From positions 248,001 through 312,000 of the forward strand of contig JAMHWD010000045.1 of assembly GCA_035911135.1 (NCBI GenBank): a stretch of DNA of 64,000 nt. Reading direction: 5' to 3'. This document shows, piece by piece, positions 42,288 through 51,352 of the stretch. A program made the position numbers and the translations under genes. Position 1 is the stretch's first letter. Every line of letters starts with the position of its first letter. This DNA comes from JAMHWD01 sp035911135. Lineage in GTDB: Bacteria; Pseudomonadota; Alphaproteobacteria; Micavibrionales; Micavibrionaceae. The notes beneath the pieces were generated by a model. That model ran no database searches and had not been told where the DNA came from. It worked only from the letters and a program-made list of their open reading frames with translations.

Positions 42288-42656
42288 ATGGCACCTGAAC
42301 CTGGTTTTAATGATCCCGCGCCGGCAGCTCCGCCGCCGGAGGAACGCAACCCGATCGAGCGCGCGCTTGATCAGAACGGCAGTGATCAAAATAACGGTCT
42401 TGGCACGCTCTGGCAGATGCTGGGCACATTCTTTGGCATTGGGGCCATGACCAATCTTACGGAAGGCTTTGGCAATATAATGGACAGCCTCAGCGAGGTC
42501 GGTCTTGGCAATGGCGGCTTTGATTTTCAAGGCTTCATGGACAGGCTCGCCGGCGAAGAGCTGGGCGTGCAGCCCGCACCAGCCGCCCCTGCGCCCGTCC
42601 AGCCCGCGCCTATCGTGCAGGCCCAGATGGATCCGGGCATGAGCGGCCCGCGATAA
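42288..42656 (+). CDS. Gly-rich hypothetical protein with Pro/Ala flanks
   Basis: A 122-residue protein with AAGGGG before the ATG. Pro/Ala-rich N-terminus (DPAPAAPPPEE), a central amphipathic/Gly region (LWQMLGTFFGIGAMTNLTEGFGNIMDSL), and a long Pro/Ala/Gln tail (PAPAAPAPVQPAP). No family recognised. A strong terminator follows, so it is a separate transcription unit. Confidence 0.6.
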   Translation: MAPEPGFNDPAPAAPPPEERNPIERALDQNGSDQNNGLGTLWQMLGTFFGIGAMTNLTEGFGNIMDSLSEVGLGNGGFDFQGFMDRLAGEELGVQPAPAAPAPVQPAPIVQAQMDPGMSGPR

Positions 42657-42684
42657 AGGCGCTTTTAGAGCATATACAGCAATA

Positions 42685-42712
42685 AAAAAGCTGGCCTTGG
42701 CCGGCTTTTTTT
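42685..42712 (+). terminator. Rho-independent terminator
   Basis: AAAAAGCTGGCC-TT-GGCCGGCTTTTTTT after the 42288-42656 gene. Confidence 0.9.
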
Positions 42713-42728
42713 CTGTATAACAGGGCAC

Positions 42729-44723
42729 ATGCAAAAACCGCAGGCCCATAACGTCTATACGCCAGACAAAGATAACACGCAGGTTGAAAAATCGCTTCTG
42801 GGGCGGGTCAATATTCCCGCCGACATGAAGGCGTTTTCCGATGCCGAGCTGGAAATACTGGCTGGCGAGGTCCGCGGCGAGATGATCCGCGCCGTTTCCA
42901 AAACCGGCGGGCATCTGGGCGCAGGCCTTGGCGTGGTGGAGCTGACTGTGGCGATCCATGCCGTATTTGATACGCCGCGCGACCGTTTGATCTGGGATGT
43001 CGGGCATCAATGCTATCCGCATAAAATTTTGACAGGCCGCAAGGACCGCATCGAGACGCTCCGTCAAGGCGGCGGGCTGTCCGGTTTCACCAAGCGTGAT
43101 GAATCCGAATATGACCCCTTTGGTGCAGCGCATTCCTCGACCTCGATTTCGGCAGGATTGGGGATGGCTGTGGCCCGTGACCTGTCAAATGATCCGGGCA
43201 AACATATCATCGCGGTGATCGGCGATGGCGCAATGTCTGCGGGTATGGCGTATGAGGCCATGAACAATGCCGGGGCACTGAAATCAAAACTGATTGTAAT
43301 TTTGAACGATAATGAAATGTCGATCGCCCCGCCTGTCGGCGCGATGAGCCGTTATCTGACGCGCATTGTCTCCTCCCGTGCCTATCAGAATGCCCGTGAG
43401 ATGGGCAAGAAGATCACCGGCATATTGCCCGGCCCCATCCGCCATGCCGTCAAACGCGCGGAAGAGGGCGCCCGCGTGGCCATGGGCGGGGGTAATTTAT
43501 TCGAGGAAATGGGATTTTATTATATCGGCCCGGTGGATGGGCATAATCTGGCACATCTGCTGCCGATCCTTAGAAATGTTCGGGATTCCGATCATCAGGG
43601 CCCGGTGCTGATTCATTGCCTCACGCAAAAGGGCAAGGGCTATATCCCGGCCGAAACCTCCGCCGATAAAATGCATGGCGTGCGGACATTCGATGTCGTG
43701 ACAGGCAAGCAAAGCGCGGCCAAAATCGGCGCGCCCAGCTATACCAAAGTTTTTGCGCAGGAACTGGTCAAGCTGGCCAGAACGGATGATAAAATCGTGG
43801 GTATCACGGCCGCCATGCCCGATGGCACGGGGATGGATATTTTTGGAAGCGAATTCCCAGAGCGCATGTTTGATGTGGGCATCGCCGAACAACATGCGGT
43901 GACTTTTGCTGCCGGACTGGCGGCGGAAGGTTTCAAGCCGTTCTGCGCGATTTATTCTACATTCCTGCAACGCGCCTATGATCAGGTTGTGCATGATGTG
44001 GCGATCCAGAATCTGCCCGTGCGCTTTGCGATCGACCGCGCAGGTCTTGTGGGCGCGGATGGCTCTACCCATGCCGGGGCGTTCGATATCGCCTATCTAA
44101 CCTGCCTGCCAAATTTTGTTGTCATGGCAGCTTCCGATGAATCAGAGCTGGCAAGCATGGTGGCCACAGCCGCCGCCCATGATAACGGCCCGATTGCTTT
44201 CCGTTATCCGCGCGGCGAGGGCACAGGCGCGGAGATTCCTGAGGCGGCAAAACCGCTGGAAATAGGCAAGGGGCGCATTGTTTATATGTCGCCGTCATTG
44301 CACGGCTCGTCCGTGCAATCCATGGATCACACGCACAAGGCATGTGATGACAAAAAGAATAAAATTGCAATTCTCTCCCTCGGCGGGCGCCTGCAGGAAT
44401 GTCTAAAGGCCGCAGAAGAGCTGGAAAAGCAAGGCTATGCCGTAACAGTGGCTGATGCCCGTTTTGCCAAGCCACTGGATACCGATCTTATCCGTCACCT
44501 TGCGACTTATAACTTGCAACTTGTAACTGTTGAAGAAGGTTCACGCGGCGGGTTCGGCGCAGCTGTTCTGGAATATCTGGCGAATAATGATCTTCTGCGG
44601 GACGATCTTAAAATCCGCACCCTGACACTGCCGGATATCTTTCAGGATCAGGACGCGCCCGATAAACAATATGCCCAGGCCGGGCTGGATGCGGCGGCAA
44701 TTATTATGGCCTTCAAAAAATAG
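42729..44723 (+). CDS. dxs: 1-deoxy-D-xylulose-5-phosphate synthase with repeat-derived insertion
   Basis: A 664-residue Dxs. Motifs include KTGGHLGAGLGVVELTVAIH, GHQCYPHKILTGR, the TPP-binding IGDGAMSAGMAYEAMNN, GVAEQHAVTFAAGLA-type (GIAEQHAVTF), and DRAGLVGADGSTHAG. It makes DXP from pyruvate and glyceraldehyde 3-phosphate for isoprenoids, thiamine and pyridoxal. Residues about 522-541 (LHGSSVQSMDHTHKACDD) are encoded by an in-frame copy of the window's palindromic repeat. It sits in the linker between the pyrimidine and C-terminal domains, where family members have only a few residues. Confidence 0.97.
   Translation: MQKPQAHNVYTPDKDNTQVEKSLLGRVNIPADMKAFSDAELEILAGEVRGEMIRAVSKTGGHLGAGLGVVELTVAIHAVFDTPRDRLIWDVGHQCYPHKILTGRKDRIETLRQGGGLSGFTKRDESEYDPFGAAHSSTSISAGLGMAVARDLSNDPGKHIIAVIGDGAMSAGMAYEAMNNAGALKSKLIVILNDNEMSIAPPVGAMSRYLTRIVSSRAYQNAREMGKKITGILPGPIRHAVKRAEEGARVAMGGGNLFEEMGFYYIGPVDGHNLAHLLPILRNVRDSDHQGPVLIHCLTQKGKGYIPAETSADKMHGVRTFDVVTGKQSAAKIGAPSYTKVFAQELVKLARTDDKIVGITAAMPDGTGMDIFGSEFPERMFDVGIAEQHAVTFAAGLAAEGFKPFCAIYSTFLQRAYDQVVHDVAIQNLPVRFAIDRAGLVGADGSTHAGAFDIAYLTCLPNFVVMAASDESELASMVATAAAHDNGPIAFRYPRGEGTGAEIPEAAKPLEIGKGRIVYMSPSLHGSSVQSMDHTHKACDDKKNKIAILSLGGRLQECLKAAEELEKQGYAVTVADARFAKPLDTDLIRHLATYNLQLVTVEEGSRGGFGAAVLEYLANNDLLRDDLKIRTLTLPDIFQDQDAPDKQYAQAGLDAAAIIMAFKK
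44293..44351. repeat. Palindromic repeat inserted in frame within dxs
   Basis: CGTCATTGCACGG-CTCGT-CCGTGCAATCC then ATGGATCACACGC-ACAAG-GCATGTGATGAC, the same two-hairpin family as the intergenic copies. The reading frame stays open through it. Confidence 0.92.
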
Positions 44724-44774
44724 GAATAATGTCCTATAATTCTTCTTTTGCCAGATAACAAAAGGAGAAAAAGC

Positions 44775-45023
44775 ATGCCCCGATGGACACCAGAATCTCG
44801 CGCCGAACAAGCCATCCGCGCCGCCCGGAATAAACCATGGCTCAATTCCACTGGTCCGAAAACAGCCAAAGGCAAAAAAGCCGCCGCGCAAAATGCCTTT
44901 AAAAACGGCCGCCATAGCCAATACACAAAAGACGTTCGTAAGGCGCTTTATCTGCAGCGGCAATTCATGAAATACGCGCTTTCTATCTTGCTTGCCAAAA
45001 ACGAACTGAACAAAAATCCTTAA
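44775..45023 (+). CDS. Small basic protein of the TGPKTxxGK family
   Basis: An 82-residue protein from ATG 44775 with AAAGGAG upstream (longer frame to 44748 less likely). MPRWTPESRAEQAIRAARNKPW followed by STGPKTAKGKKAAAQNAFKNG is a recurrent small-protein pattern in proteobacteria and mobile regions (the TGP-x-T-x-E-G-K-x-x-x-x-x-N-A-x-K-x-G form). It is strongly basic, probably nucleic-acid binding. Function unknown. Confidence 0.68.
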   Translation: MPRWTPESRAEQAIRAARNKPWLNSTGPKTAKGKKAAAQNAFKNGRHSQYTKDVRKALYLQRQFMKYALSILLAKNELNKNP

Positions 45024-45093
45024 AAACCATTGTAAATCAAGGGGCTTTATTTTAAGTATCAAAACGCAATAACGAACTGAACAAACGGCATCC

Positions 45094-46665
45094 ATGCTAA
45101 AACCTGAAATCGAAAAACGCCGCACCTTTGCGATCATCTCCCACCCGGATGCTGGGAAAACCACGCTGACAGAAAAATTACTTCTGTTCGGAGGCGCGAT
45201 CCAGATGGCCGGAATGGTCAAGGCCAAGGGCGACCGCCGCCGCGCGCGGTCCGACTGGATGAAGGTCGAGCAGGAGCGCGGAATTTCAGTGGCCTCATCC
45301 GTCATGACGTTCAACCATGGCGGCATCACTTACAACCTTCTTGATACGCCAGGTCACGAGGATTTCTCGGAAGATACCTACCGCACATTGACCGCCGTCG
45401 ATAGCGCGATCATGGTGCTGGACGTGGCCAAGGGGATCGAGGCCCAGACCTATAAGCTTTTTGAAGTGTGCCGCCTGCGCGATATTCCGATTATCACCTT
45501 CATCAACAAGCTCGACCGTGAGGGGCAGGACCCGTTTGACCTTCTGGATGAGATCGAGAAGAAATTGGCCCTTGATGTCACACCGGCCAGCTGGCCGATC
45601 GGCATGGGCCGGGATTTCAAGGGGTGCTATGACGTTCTGAATGACGGGCTGGTGTTGTTTGACCGCAGCAAGGGTGATGTGATCAAGGACAGCATTGCCT
45701 GTTCCGGGCTGGATGATCCGCAGATCGACCAGTTGCTGCCGGAATTGCAGGCGGCCAAATTGCGCGAGGATGTCGCAATGGTGCGCGGGGCTTGTCCGGC
45801 ATTCGACCATAATGCCTATCTGGGCGGGCATATGAGCCCGGTATTCTTTGGCTCGGCCGTGAATAATTTTGGCGTGCGGGAACTCCTGGGGGGGATCGGG
45901 AAATTCGCGCCTTCGCCCCGGCCCCAGAAAACCGCCAGCCGCTTGATCGCGCCGGATGAAACCAAGGTCACCGGGTTCGTGTTTAAAATTCAGGCCAATA
46001 TGGACCCGAAACACCGCGACCGTATCGCCTTTACGCGCATCTGTTCGGGCAAGTTCAAAAAGGGCATGAAGCTAAAACACGTTAGATCCGGCAAGGTGCA
46101 GATTATTCACTCGCCCCAGCTTTTCATGGCGCAGGACCGCGAAATGGCCGAAGAAGCCTATGCCGGCGATATTATCGGGATTCCCAATTACGGCGGTTTG
46201 CGGATTGGTGATGCTTATACGGAAGGCGAGGAGCTTGTCTTTTCCGATATCCCCAGCTTCGCGCCTGAGCTTATGCAGCGCGCACGACCCGAAGACCCCT
46301 TGAAGGCCAAGCATCTGGGCAAGGCCCTCGAACAACTTGCCGAAGAAGGTGCGGCGCGGGTGTTCAAGCCCGTGATCGGGTCTGACTGGATTGTGGGCGT
46401 GGTGGGGGCGCTGCAGTTTGATGTTCTGGCCGACCGTATCCGCACTGAATATGATATCCCGGTGAAATTCGAGCCGACCGAGCTTTACACGGCCAGGTGG
46501 CTGTATGCCGATGATGCGCTGACGCTTAAGAAATTCGTGGATTCAAACCAGAGTTCTATCGCCAATGATCATGACAGCGACCCCGTCTTCCTCGCCCGGA
46601 ACAGCTGGCATCTGAATGATGCAATGGATAAAAACAAATCCATCCGCTTTCAGACCACCAAATGA
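45094..46665 (+). CDS. prfC: Peptide chain release factor 3
   Basis: A 523-residue GTPase. G1 HPDAGKTTLTEK, switch regions DTPGHEDFSEDTYR, NKLDREGQDP, and the RF3-type RRRARSDWMKVEQERGISV are all present; the C-terminal domain ends with WHLNDAMDKNKSIRFQ. RF3 uses GTP hydrolysis to release RF1/RF2 from the ribosome. Length is normal; the start lacks a strong ribosome site. Confidence 0.97.
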   Translation: MLKPEIEKRRTFAIISHPDAGKTTLTEKLLLFGGAIQMAGMVKAKGDRRRARSDWMKVEQERGISVASSVMTFNHGGITYNLLDTPGHEDFSEDTYRTLTAVDSAIMVLDVAKGIEAQTYKLFEVCRLRDIPIITFINKLDREGQDPFDLLDEIEKKLALDVTPASWPIGMGRDFKGCYDVLNDGLVLFDRSKGDVIKDSIACSGLDDPQIDQLLPELQAAKLREDVAMVRGACPAFDHNAYLGGHMSPVFFGSAVNNFGVRELLGGIGKFAPSPRPQKTASRLIAPDETKVTGFVFKIQANMDPKHRDRIAFTRICSGKFKKGMKLKHVRSGKVQIIHSPQLFMAQDREMAEEAYAGDIIGIPNYGGLRIGDAYTEGEELVFSDIPSFAPELMQRARPEDPLKAKHLGKALEQLAEEGAARVFKPVIGSDWIVGVVGALQFDVLADRIRTEYDIPVKFEPTELYTARWLYADDALTLKKFVDSNQSSIANDHDSDPVFLARNSWHLNDAMDKNKSIRFQTTK

Positions 46666-46707
46666 GGTGCTGATCCAGAGCGAGAGAAGTCAGATTATTT
46701 TTGGAGA

Positions 46708-46818
46708 TTACATTCCCAATTCGTCGAACTTCATGGCGTTACCAGTCTGAGGAGCGGAAGGCTCAACGAACAGGTTACCTTTAACAGTGTCGAATGTGGT
46801 TTGGAGAAATGATTTCAT
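46708..46818 (-). CDS. 36-residue micro-protein
   Basis: An ATG at 46818 with TAAGGG 6-7 bases upstream opens 36 codons ending in TAA: MKSFLQTTFDTVKGNLFVEP, then SAPQTGNAMKFDELGM. Too short for usual gene calls. The N-terminal half forms an amphipathic helix; the C-terminal half is polar. The gap is otherwise empty between prfC and the membrane synthase gene. Unrecognised; coding status rests on ribosome site and sensible composition. Confidence 0.5.
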   Translation of the reverse strand: MKSFLQTTFDTVKGNLFVEPSAPQTGNAMKFDELGM

Positions 46819-46908
46819 GTTACACCCTTATGTTTTTTATGTTGTTTTTAAGTCGGCTTTTACCGTTAAGACAACCTTAACACAAAAAACAAGGAATGCA
46901 AAATAAAT

Positions 46909-49272
46909 TTATTCTCCGCTATTTTCTATGGCTTTTTCTTCTGTCTTTTTCTGCGTGTCCGCGGGGTCTGTCGCGCCAATTCCGGCCTCTTTTTCGGCGG
47001 CCATCTGCGTCTTGTATCGTTGATGCGATACTTTGGGCGAAAGGATGCTGATGATGTTGGAATAACGGTCGCTCCAGGCCGCAACACCGTCCCGGTTCAT
47101 GCCGGCGGTCCAGAATCGGTCTGTGAAGTATGATTCGTCCTTGGCATCAGGCAGGAAGATCATGAAATGCGACGCATAGCTGGTAAAGGGTGTGCCCTCC
47201 ACCGCCTTGCCATCTGATACCTTGGCATATGTCGCAACGCCTATCTTTTGGCCGATGGCGGTCAGGACGGGTTCAAGGTCGATATGGTTGTTGGAGATGT
47301 TGAATATCAGCACCCCTTCCGGCTTGAGCTTTTTCAAATACAGTGCTACCGCTTCCTGCGTAATCAGGTGTGCGGGGATGTTGTCGGAACTGAACGCATC
47401 AACAACAATCAGGTCATAACGCGAATCGGGTTGGTCGTTGATGGTCAGGCGGGCATCGCCCAGAATGATCTGATACGGACTGCCGCATTTCGAGAGATAG
47501 GTGAAATATTCAGGATTCTCGGCGATATCGGCGATATCCTTGTCGATCTCGAAGAAATCAAAGCTGCGTCCCTCGCGCGTGTAGCAAGCCGTCACCCCGA
47601 TCCCAAGGCCGAGAATGGCGATTTGCTGATCGCCGCTGCGCCCATCCAGAAGGGAAAAGGCGTCGTTGATCGGGCTGCCTGTGCCGTAATAGGAAAGCTT
47701 GAGATTCTGGTATTTCTCCTCGATCGGCTGGCTGCCATGGGTGGTGGTGCTGTGGATCAGGACGCGCTCGTTCTCGGTAAAATCTGCAACGCGGATTACG
47801 CCGAAATAGTTACGGTCGAGGAATTTGATGTTGTTGAGATACGTGCCCTCAACCTCATAGCCCGGCAGGAACAGCAGGAGCGTAAATGCCACGCTCGTGC
47901 CGAAGAGCCAGCGCGTTTTCACCAGCGCCACGGTAAGGGCGAAGATGAATGCGGCAATCCCCAGAAGGAATATCTTGCCGTCAAAGGCCAGGATGTAGCC
48001 CTGGAAGACAAAAAGAATGGCAAAAATGATGGCCGGCAATGTCAGGATCGCATTCATGCCTTCGGTGTGAAGGCCGGTGCGTAGGCGCGTGATGGTCTCG
48101 CGCAGGGCGAATTTGGCCTGATCCGAATAACGCAGAAAGGCAATCAGCGCGAGTACAAACGGATATTCGAGCGGCACAATGAAGAAATGCGGCGCAAGAA
48201 TGGCGTTGAAAATACCGCCCAGCGCGCCGCCAAAGGACATCAGCAGGTAGAATTCAGTCAGGTGACGGGCGTTGGGCCGCGCCGCCGCCAGCAGCATGTG
48301 ACAGGCCAGCGCCGATGTGAAAAACAGCAGCATATGCGTGCCCAGCATGACCTGTACCGGGAACCGCCCATAGGCCAGCATATTGGCAGTCAGGAACGCC
48401 AGCAGGACGCCTTGCGCGATAAAGACATGGTCCAGCTTGAAAATCTGTCGGCGCGCAAAAACGATGATAAATGTGGAAACATACAGCGCCAGCGGAATGA
48501 TCCAGATCAGCGGCACGGAGGCGATATCGGTCGTCACAAAGGACGTAACCCCCAGCATCAGGGATGATGGCAGGAAAGAAAGATAAATCCATTTCAGGCG
48601 CAGAGACCATGTGATCGGCGCCGGATCAGGTTCCGAAATGCTTTCTTCAGATTTTGGGTTCTTGTAGGACTTGCCGAAAGTTGGCAGCGCCGCACCGATA
48701 AACAAGGCAATCAGGGCGCAGAAACCGTACAGCCAGAAAACTGACTGGCCGGAGAGATCCAGATAAGGTTCGATGATAAACGGATAGGCGGCCAAGGCGC
48801 TCATGGAGCCAAGATTGCTGGCCCCATAAAGGAAATAGGGATTATCCGCATCCTTGTGGTTCGTACCGGAAAACCAGCGCTGGAGCATCGGGGCACTGCC
48901 CGACAGGACAAAGAACGGCCCGCCGACAACCATGGCCATCAGGGAAAGCTGCCAGAATGTCGGATCGTGATCCACAGGCGGCCTTGCGCCTTCAGGGATG
49001 GCAATAGGCAGCACGACAAGGCACAGCGCCAGCAAGATGATATGCAATACGGCCTGAATCGAGGGTTTGAGCAGGCGGCTGGTCAGGTGTGCATAGGCAT
49101 AGCCGGCCAGAAGAAGGATCTGGAAAAATACCATGGCCGTGTTCCAGACCTGCGGCGTGCCACCCAGCAAGGGCAGGATCATCTTGGAAAACATGGGCTG
49201 CACTGAAAACAGGAGGGCAGCGCTCAGCAGCAAGGTGAGGGAATAAATACCGATCAGGGCGCGGGAATTCAT
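46909..49272 (-). CDS. Membrane-anchored spermidine-synthase-like protein
   Basis: About 787 residues from ATG 49272 (GGAGA upstream); a start at 49323 adds 17 residues with no ribosome site. The N-terminal two-thirds hold about twelve hydrophobic segments, beginning SRALIGIYSLTLLLSAALLF. The C-terminal third is a Rossmann methyltransferase-fold spermidine-synthase-like domain (ILGLGIGVTACYTREG, FFEIDKDI, LGDARLTI, VDAFSSDNIPAHLIT). Such fusions are widespread; polyamine or methyl substrate is unknown. An acidic, Lys-rich C-terminal tail (KKTEEKAIENSGE) is present. Confidence 0.85.
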   Translation of the reverse strand: MNSRALIGIYSLTLLLSAALLFSVQPMFSKMILPLLGGTPQVWNTAMVFFQILLLAGYAYAHLTSRLLKPSIQAVLHIILLALCLVVLPIAIPEGARPPVDHDPTFWQLSLMAMVVGGPFFVLSGSAPMLQRWFSGTNHKDADNPYFLYGASNLGSMSALAAYPFIIEPYLDLSGQSVFWLYGFCALIALFIGAALPTFGKSYKNPKSEESISEPDPAPITWSLRLKWIYLSFLPSSLMLGVTSFVTTDIASVPLIWIIPLALYVSTFIIVFARRQIFKLDHVFIAQGVLLAFLTANMLAYGRFPVQVMLGTHMLLFFTSALACHMLLAAARPNARHLTEFYLLMSFGGALGGIFNAILAPHFFIVPLEYPFVLALIAFLRYSDQAKFALRETITRLRTGLHTEGMNAILTLPAIIFAILFVFQGYILAFDGKIFLLGIAAFIFALTVALVKTRWLFGTSVAFTLLLFLPGYEVEGTYLNNIKFLDRNYFGVIRVADFTENERVLIHSTTTHGSQPIEEKYQNLKLSYYGTGSPINDAFSLLDGRSGDQQIAILGLGIGVTACYTREGRSFDFFEIDKDIADIAENPEYFTYLSKCGSPYQIILGDARLTINDQPDSRYDLIVVDAFSSDNIPAHLITQEAVALYLKKLKPEGVLIFNISNNHIDLEPVLTAIGQKIGVATYAKVSDGKAVEGTPFTSYASHFMIFLPDAKDESYFTDRFWTAGMNRDGVAAWSDRYSNIISILSPKVSHQRYKTQMAAEKEAGIGATDPADTQKKTEEKAIENSGE

Positions 49273-49397
49273 GGCTTTTTCTCCGTGGGAATCCAGAAAT
49301 GCCGCAAGTCTAGATTGAAACACGCGGTCTTACGAATAAAAATCCATGATTTCAGCATTTTATCCTTGAAAAAATGCGGTTCGGGTGGCATTTAACT

Positions 49398-49414
49398 GGG
49401 ACGAATTTAGTCCG
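49398..49414. promoter_or_regulatory. IscR/Rrf2-like operator before the suf operon
   Basis: GGGACGAATTTAGTCCG: an inverted repeat GGAC...GTCC with the GAC-x-x-A/T-rich-x-AGTC core of IscR type-1 sites. It lies 23 bp before the regulator gene. A Fur-like TGATTATCA at 49427-49435 is directly before the start codon. Confidence 0.5.
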
Positions 49415-49436
49415 ATTTGTTGCGAATGATTATCAA

Positions 49437-49895
49437 ATGATCCGTTTCTCGAAACTGACCGATTATGCGGTTGTTATACTGGCCACGCTGGCGGGCGTTC
49501 CGGAAGGACATTCCATGAGCGCTTCGGCAATAGCCCAGAAAACAGGCCTGCCCGATCCGACAGTAGCCAAGATCCTGAAAAATCTGGCCAAGTCCCCGCT
49601 TGTGAGCGCCAGCCGCGGTGTGCGCGGCGGCTATATGATCGGGCGCAGGGCATCTGAAATAACGGTGGCCGAGATTATCGCCGTGATGGAAGGGCCGGTG
49701 TCGCTGACGGCCTGCGTGGATGGCGGGCAGGCATCATCTTGCGGTTATGAAGCATCCTGCCCGGTCAAGGGGCGCTGGGATACGGTGAACATGGCGGTCA
49801 AAAGCGCGCTTGATTCTGTGACGTTGGCCGATATGATCCGCCCTTCCTGCGCGGGCGGCAACTATAAAACAATAACAATAGAGGAGCGCATCTGA
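49437..49895 (+). CDS. Rrf2-family suf operon regulator
   Basis: A 152-residue Rrf2 protein from ATG 49437 (MIRFSKLTDYAVVILATLA). It has winged-helix KTGLPDPTVAKILKNLAKSPLVSASRGVRGGYMIGR and three cysteines of the cluster-binding loop: ACVDGG, SSCGYEASC. It matches the SUF-type Rrf2 regulators found at the head of suf operons in proteobacteria (related to IscR). Its stop overlaps the sufB start (TGATG). An IscR-like inverted repeat sits just upstream, so autorepression by the cluster-loaded protein is likely. Confidence 0.9.
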   Translation: MIRFSKLTDYAVVILATLAGVPEGHSMSASAIAQKTGLPDPTVAKILKNLAKSPLVSASRGVRGGYMIGRRASEITVAEIIAVMEGPVSLTACVDGGQASSCGYEASCPVKGRWDTVNMAVKSALDSVTLADMIRPSCAGGNYKTITIEERI

Positions 49896-51352
49896 TGGGC
49901 GCAACCGAACAGACCATAAAAACCGTTGAATCCATGGCCGGAAAATATGAGGCCGGGTTCGTCACCGATATTGAAACCGAAAAAGCGCCCAAGGGCCTTT
50001 CTGAAGATATCGTGCGGTTTATTTCCGCCAAGAAAAACGAGCCGGAATGGATGCTGGAATGGCGCCTGAAGGCCTATCAGCGCTGGCTGGAGATGCCCGA
50101 ACCCGAATGGGCCAAGCTTAAGCAAGCCCCGATTGATTATCAGGATTCTTATTATTATGCCGCGCCCAAAAGCATGGCCGACAAGCCCAAAAGCCTTGAT
50201 GAGGTTGACCCGAAGCTGCTGGAAACCTATGCCAAGCTGGGGATTCCGCTGCGGGAGCAGGAAATGCTGGCCGGTGTTGCCGTGGATGTGGTGTTTGATT
50301 CCGTATCCGTTGCCACGACTTTCAAGGACAAGCTGAAAGAGGTCGGGGTTATTTTTTGCTCGATCAGTGAGGCTATTCAGGAACACCCGGAACTGGTGAA
50401 GAAATATATCGGCTCTGTCGTGCCTCCGGGTGATAACAAGCATGCCTGTCTCAATAGTGCCGTGTTTACCGATGGATCGTTTGTCTATATTCCGCCCGGC
50501 GTGCGTTGCCCGATGGAGCTTTCCACCTATTTCCGGATCAACGAGCTGAATACCGGACAATTCGAGCGTACGCTGATTATCGCGGATAAGGGCGCGTATG
50601 TTTCGTATCTCGAAGGCTGCACCGCGCCGATGCGCGATGAAAACCAGCTTCATGCCGCCGTGGTTGAGCTGGTCGCGCATGATGATGCGGAGATCAAATA
50701 TTCCACCGTCCAGAACTGGTATCCCGGCGATGCTGAAACCGGCAAGGGCGGGATTTATAATTTCGTCACCAAGCGCGGGCTGTGCGAAGGGAAGAATTCC
50801 AAAATCTCATGGACGCAAGTTGAAACGGGCAGCGCGATTACGTGGAAATATCCGTCCTGCATTTTAAAGGGCGATAATTCCCAAGGCGAGTTTTACTCGG
50901 TCGCCATCACCAATGGCCGCCAGCAGGCCGATACCGGCACGAAAATGATTCATATCGGCAAGAACACAAAAAGCCGTATCGTGGCCAAGGGTATCGCCGC
51001 CGGGCATTCCGATCAGACTTACCGCGGCCTTGTGAAAATCATGCCGGGCGCATCGGGCGCGCGCAATTTCACGCAGTGTGATTCACTTCTGATCGGCGAT
51101 CAGTGCGGCGCGCATACCGTCCCCTATATCGAGAGCCGTAATAACACCGCCACGCTGGAACACGAAGCCACCACAAGCAAAATCTCCGAAGACCAGATGT
51201 TCTACTGCACGCAGCGGGGCTTGAGCGAAGAAGAAGCTGTCGCCCTGATCGTGAACGGCTTCGCCCGTGAGGTCATGCAGCATCTGCCCATGGAATTCGC
51301 CGTTGAGGCGCAGAAACTAGTGGGCATTTCACTGGAGGGCAGCGTTGGGTAA
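49895..51352 (+). CDS. sufB: Fe-S cluster scaffold subunit SufB
   Basis: A 485-residue SufB. Typical blocks are FISAKKNEPEWMLEWRLKAY near the N-terminus, the long right-handed beta-helix region (EGCTAPMRDENQLHAAVVEL, SWTQVETGSAITWKYP) and the C-terminal TLEHEATTSKISEDQMFYCTQRGLSEEEA. In the SufBC2D complex it carries the nascent cluster. The ATG overlaps the regulator stop. The next gene starts inside its last codons at a TTG with GGAGGG. Confidence 0.96.
   Translation: MGATEQTIKTVESMAGKYEAGFVTDIETEKAPKGLSEDIVRFISAKKNEPEWMLEWRLKAYQRWLEMPEPEWAKLKQAPIDYQDSYYYAAPKSMADKPKSLDEVDPKLLETYAKLGIPLREQEMLAGVAVDVVFDSVSVATTFKDKLKEVGVIFCSISEAIQEHPELVKKYIGSVVPPGDNKHACLNSAVFTDGSFVYIPPGVRCPMELSTYFRINELNTGQFERTLIIADKGAYVSYLEGCTAPMRDENQLHAAVVELVAHDDAEIKYSTVQNWYPGDAETGKGGIYNFVTKRGLCEGKNSKISWTQVETGSAITWKYPSCILKGDNSQGEFYSVAITNGRQQADTGTKMIHIGKNTKSRIVAKGIAAGHSDQTYRGLVKIMPGASGARNFTQCDSLLIGDQCGAHTVPYIESRNNTATLEHEATTSKISEDQMFYCTQRGLSEEEAVALIVNGFAREVMQHLPMEFAVEAQKLVGISLEGSVG

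Noticed and set aside
42162..43133. A 323-codon minus-strand frame over the 42288 gene and dxs start
   Set aside because: It is the reverse shadow of two well-supported genes and the terminator between them.
49862..50680. A 272-codon minus-strand frame
   Set aside because: Antisense to sufB; no ribosome site and composition is that of a shadow.
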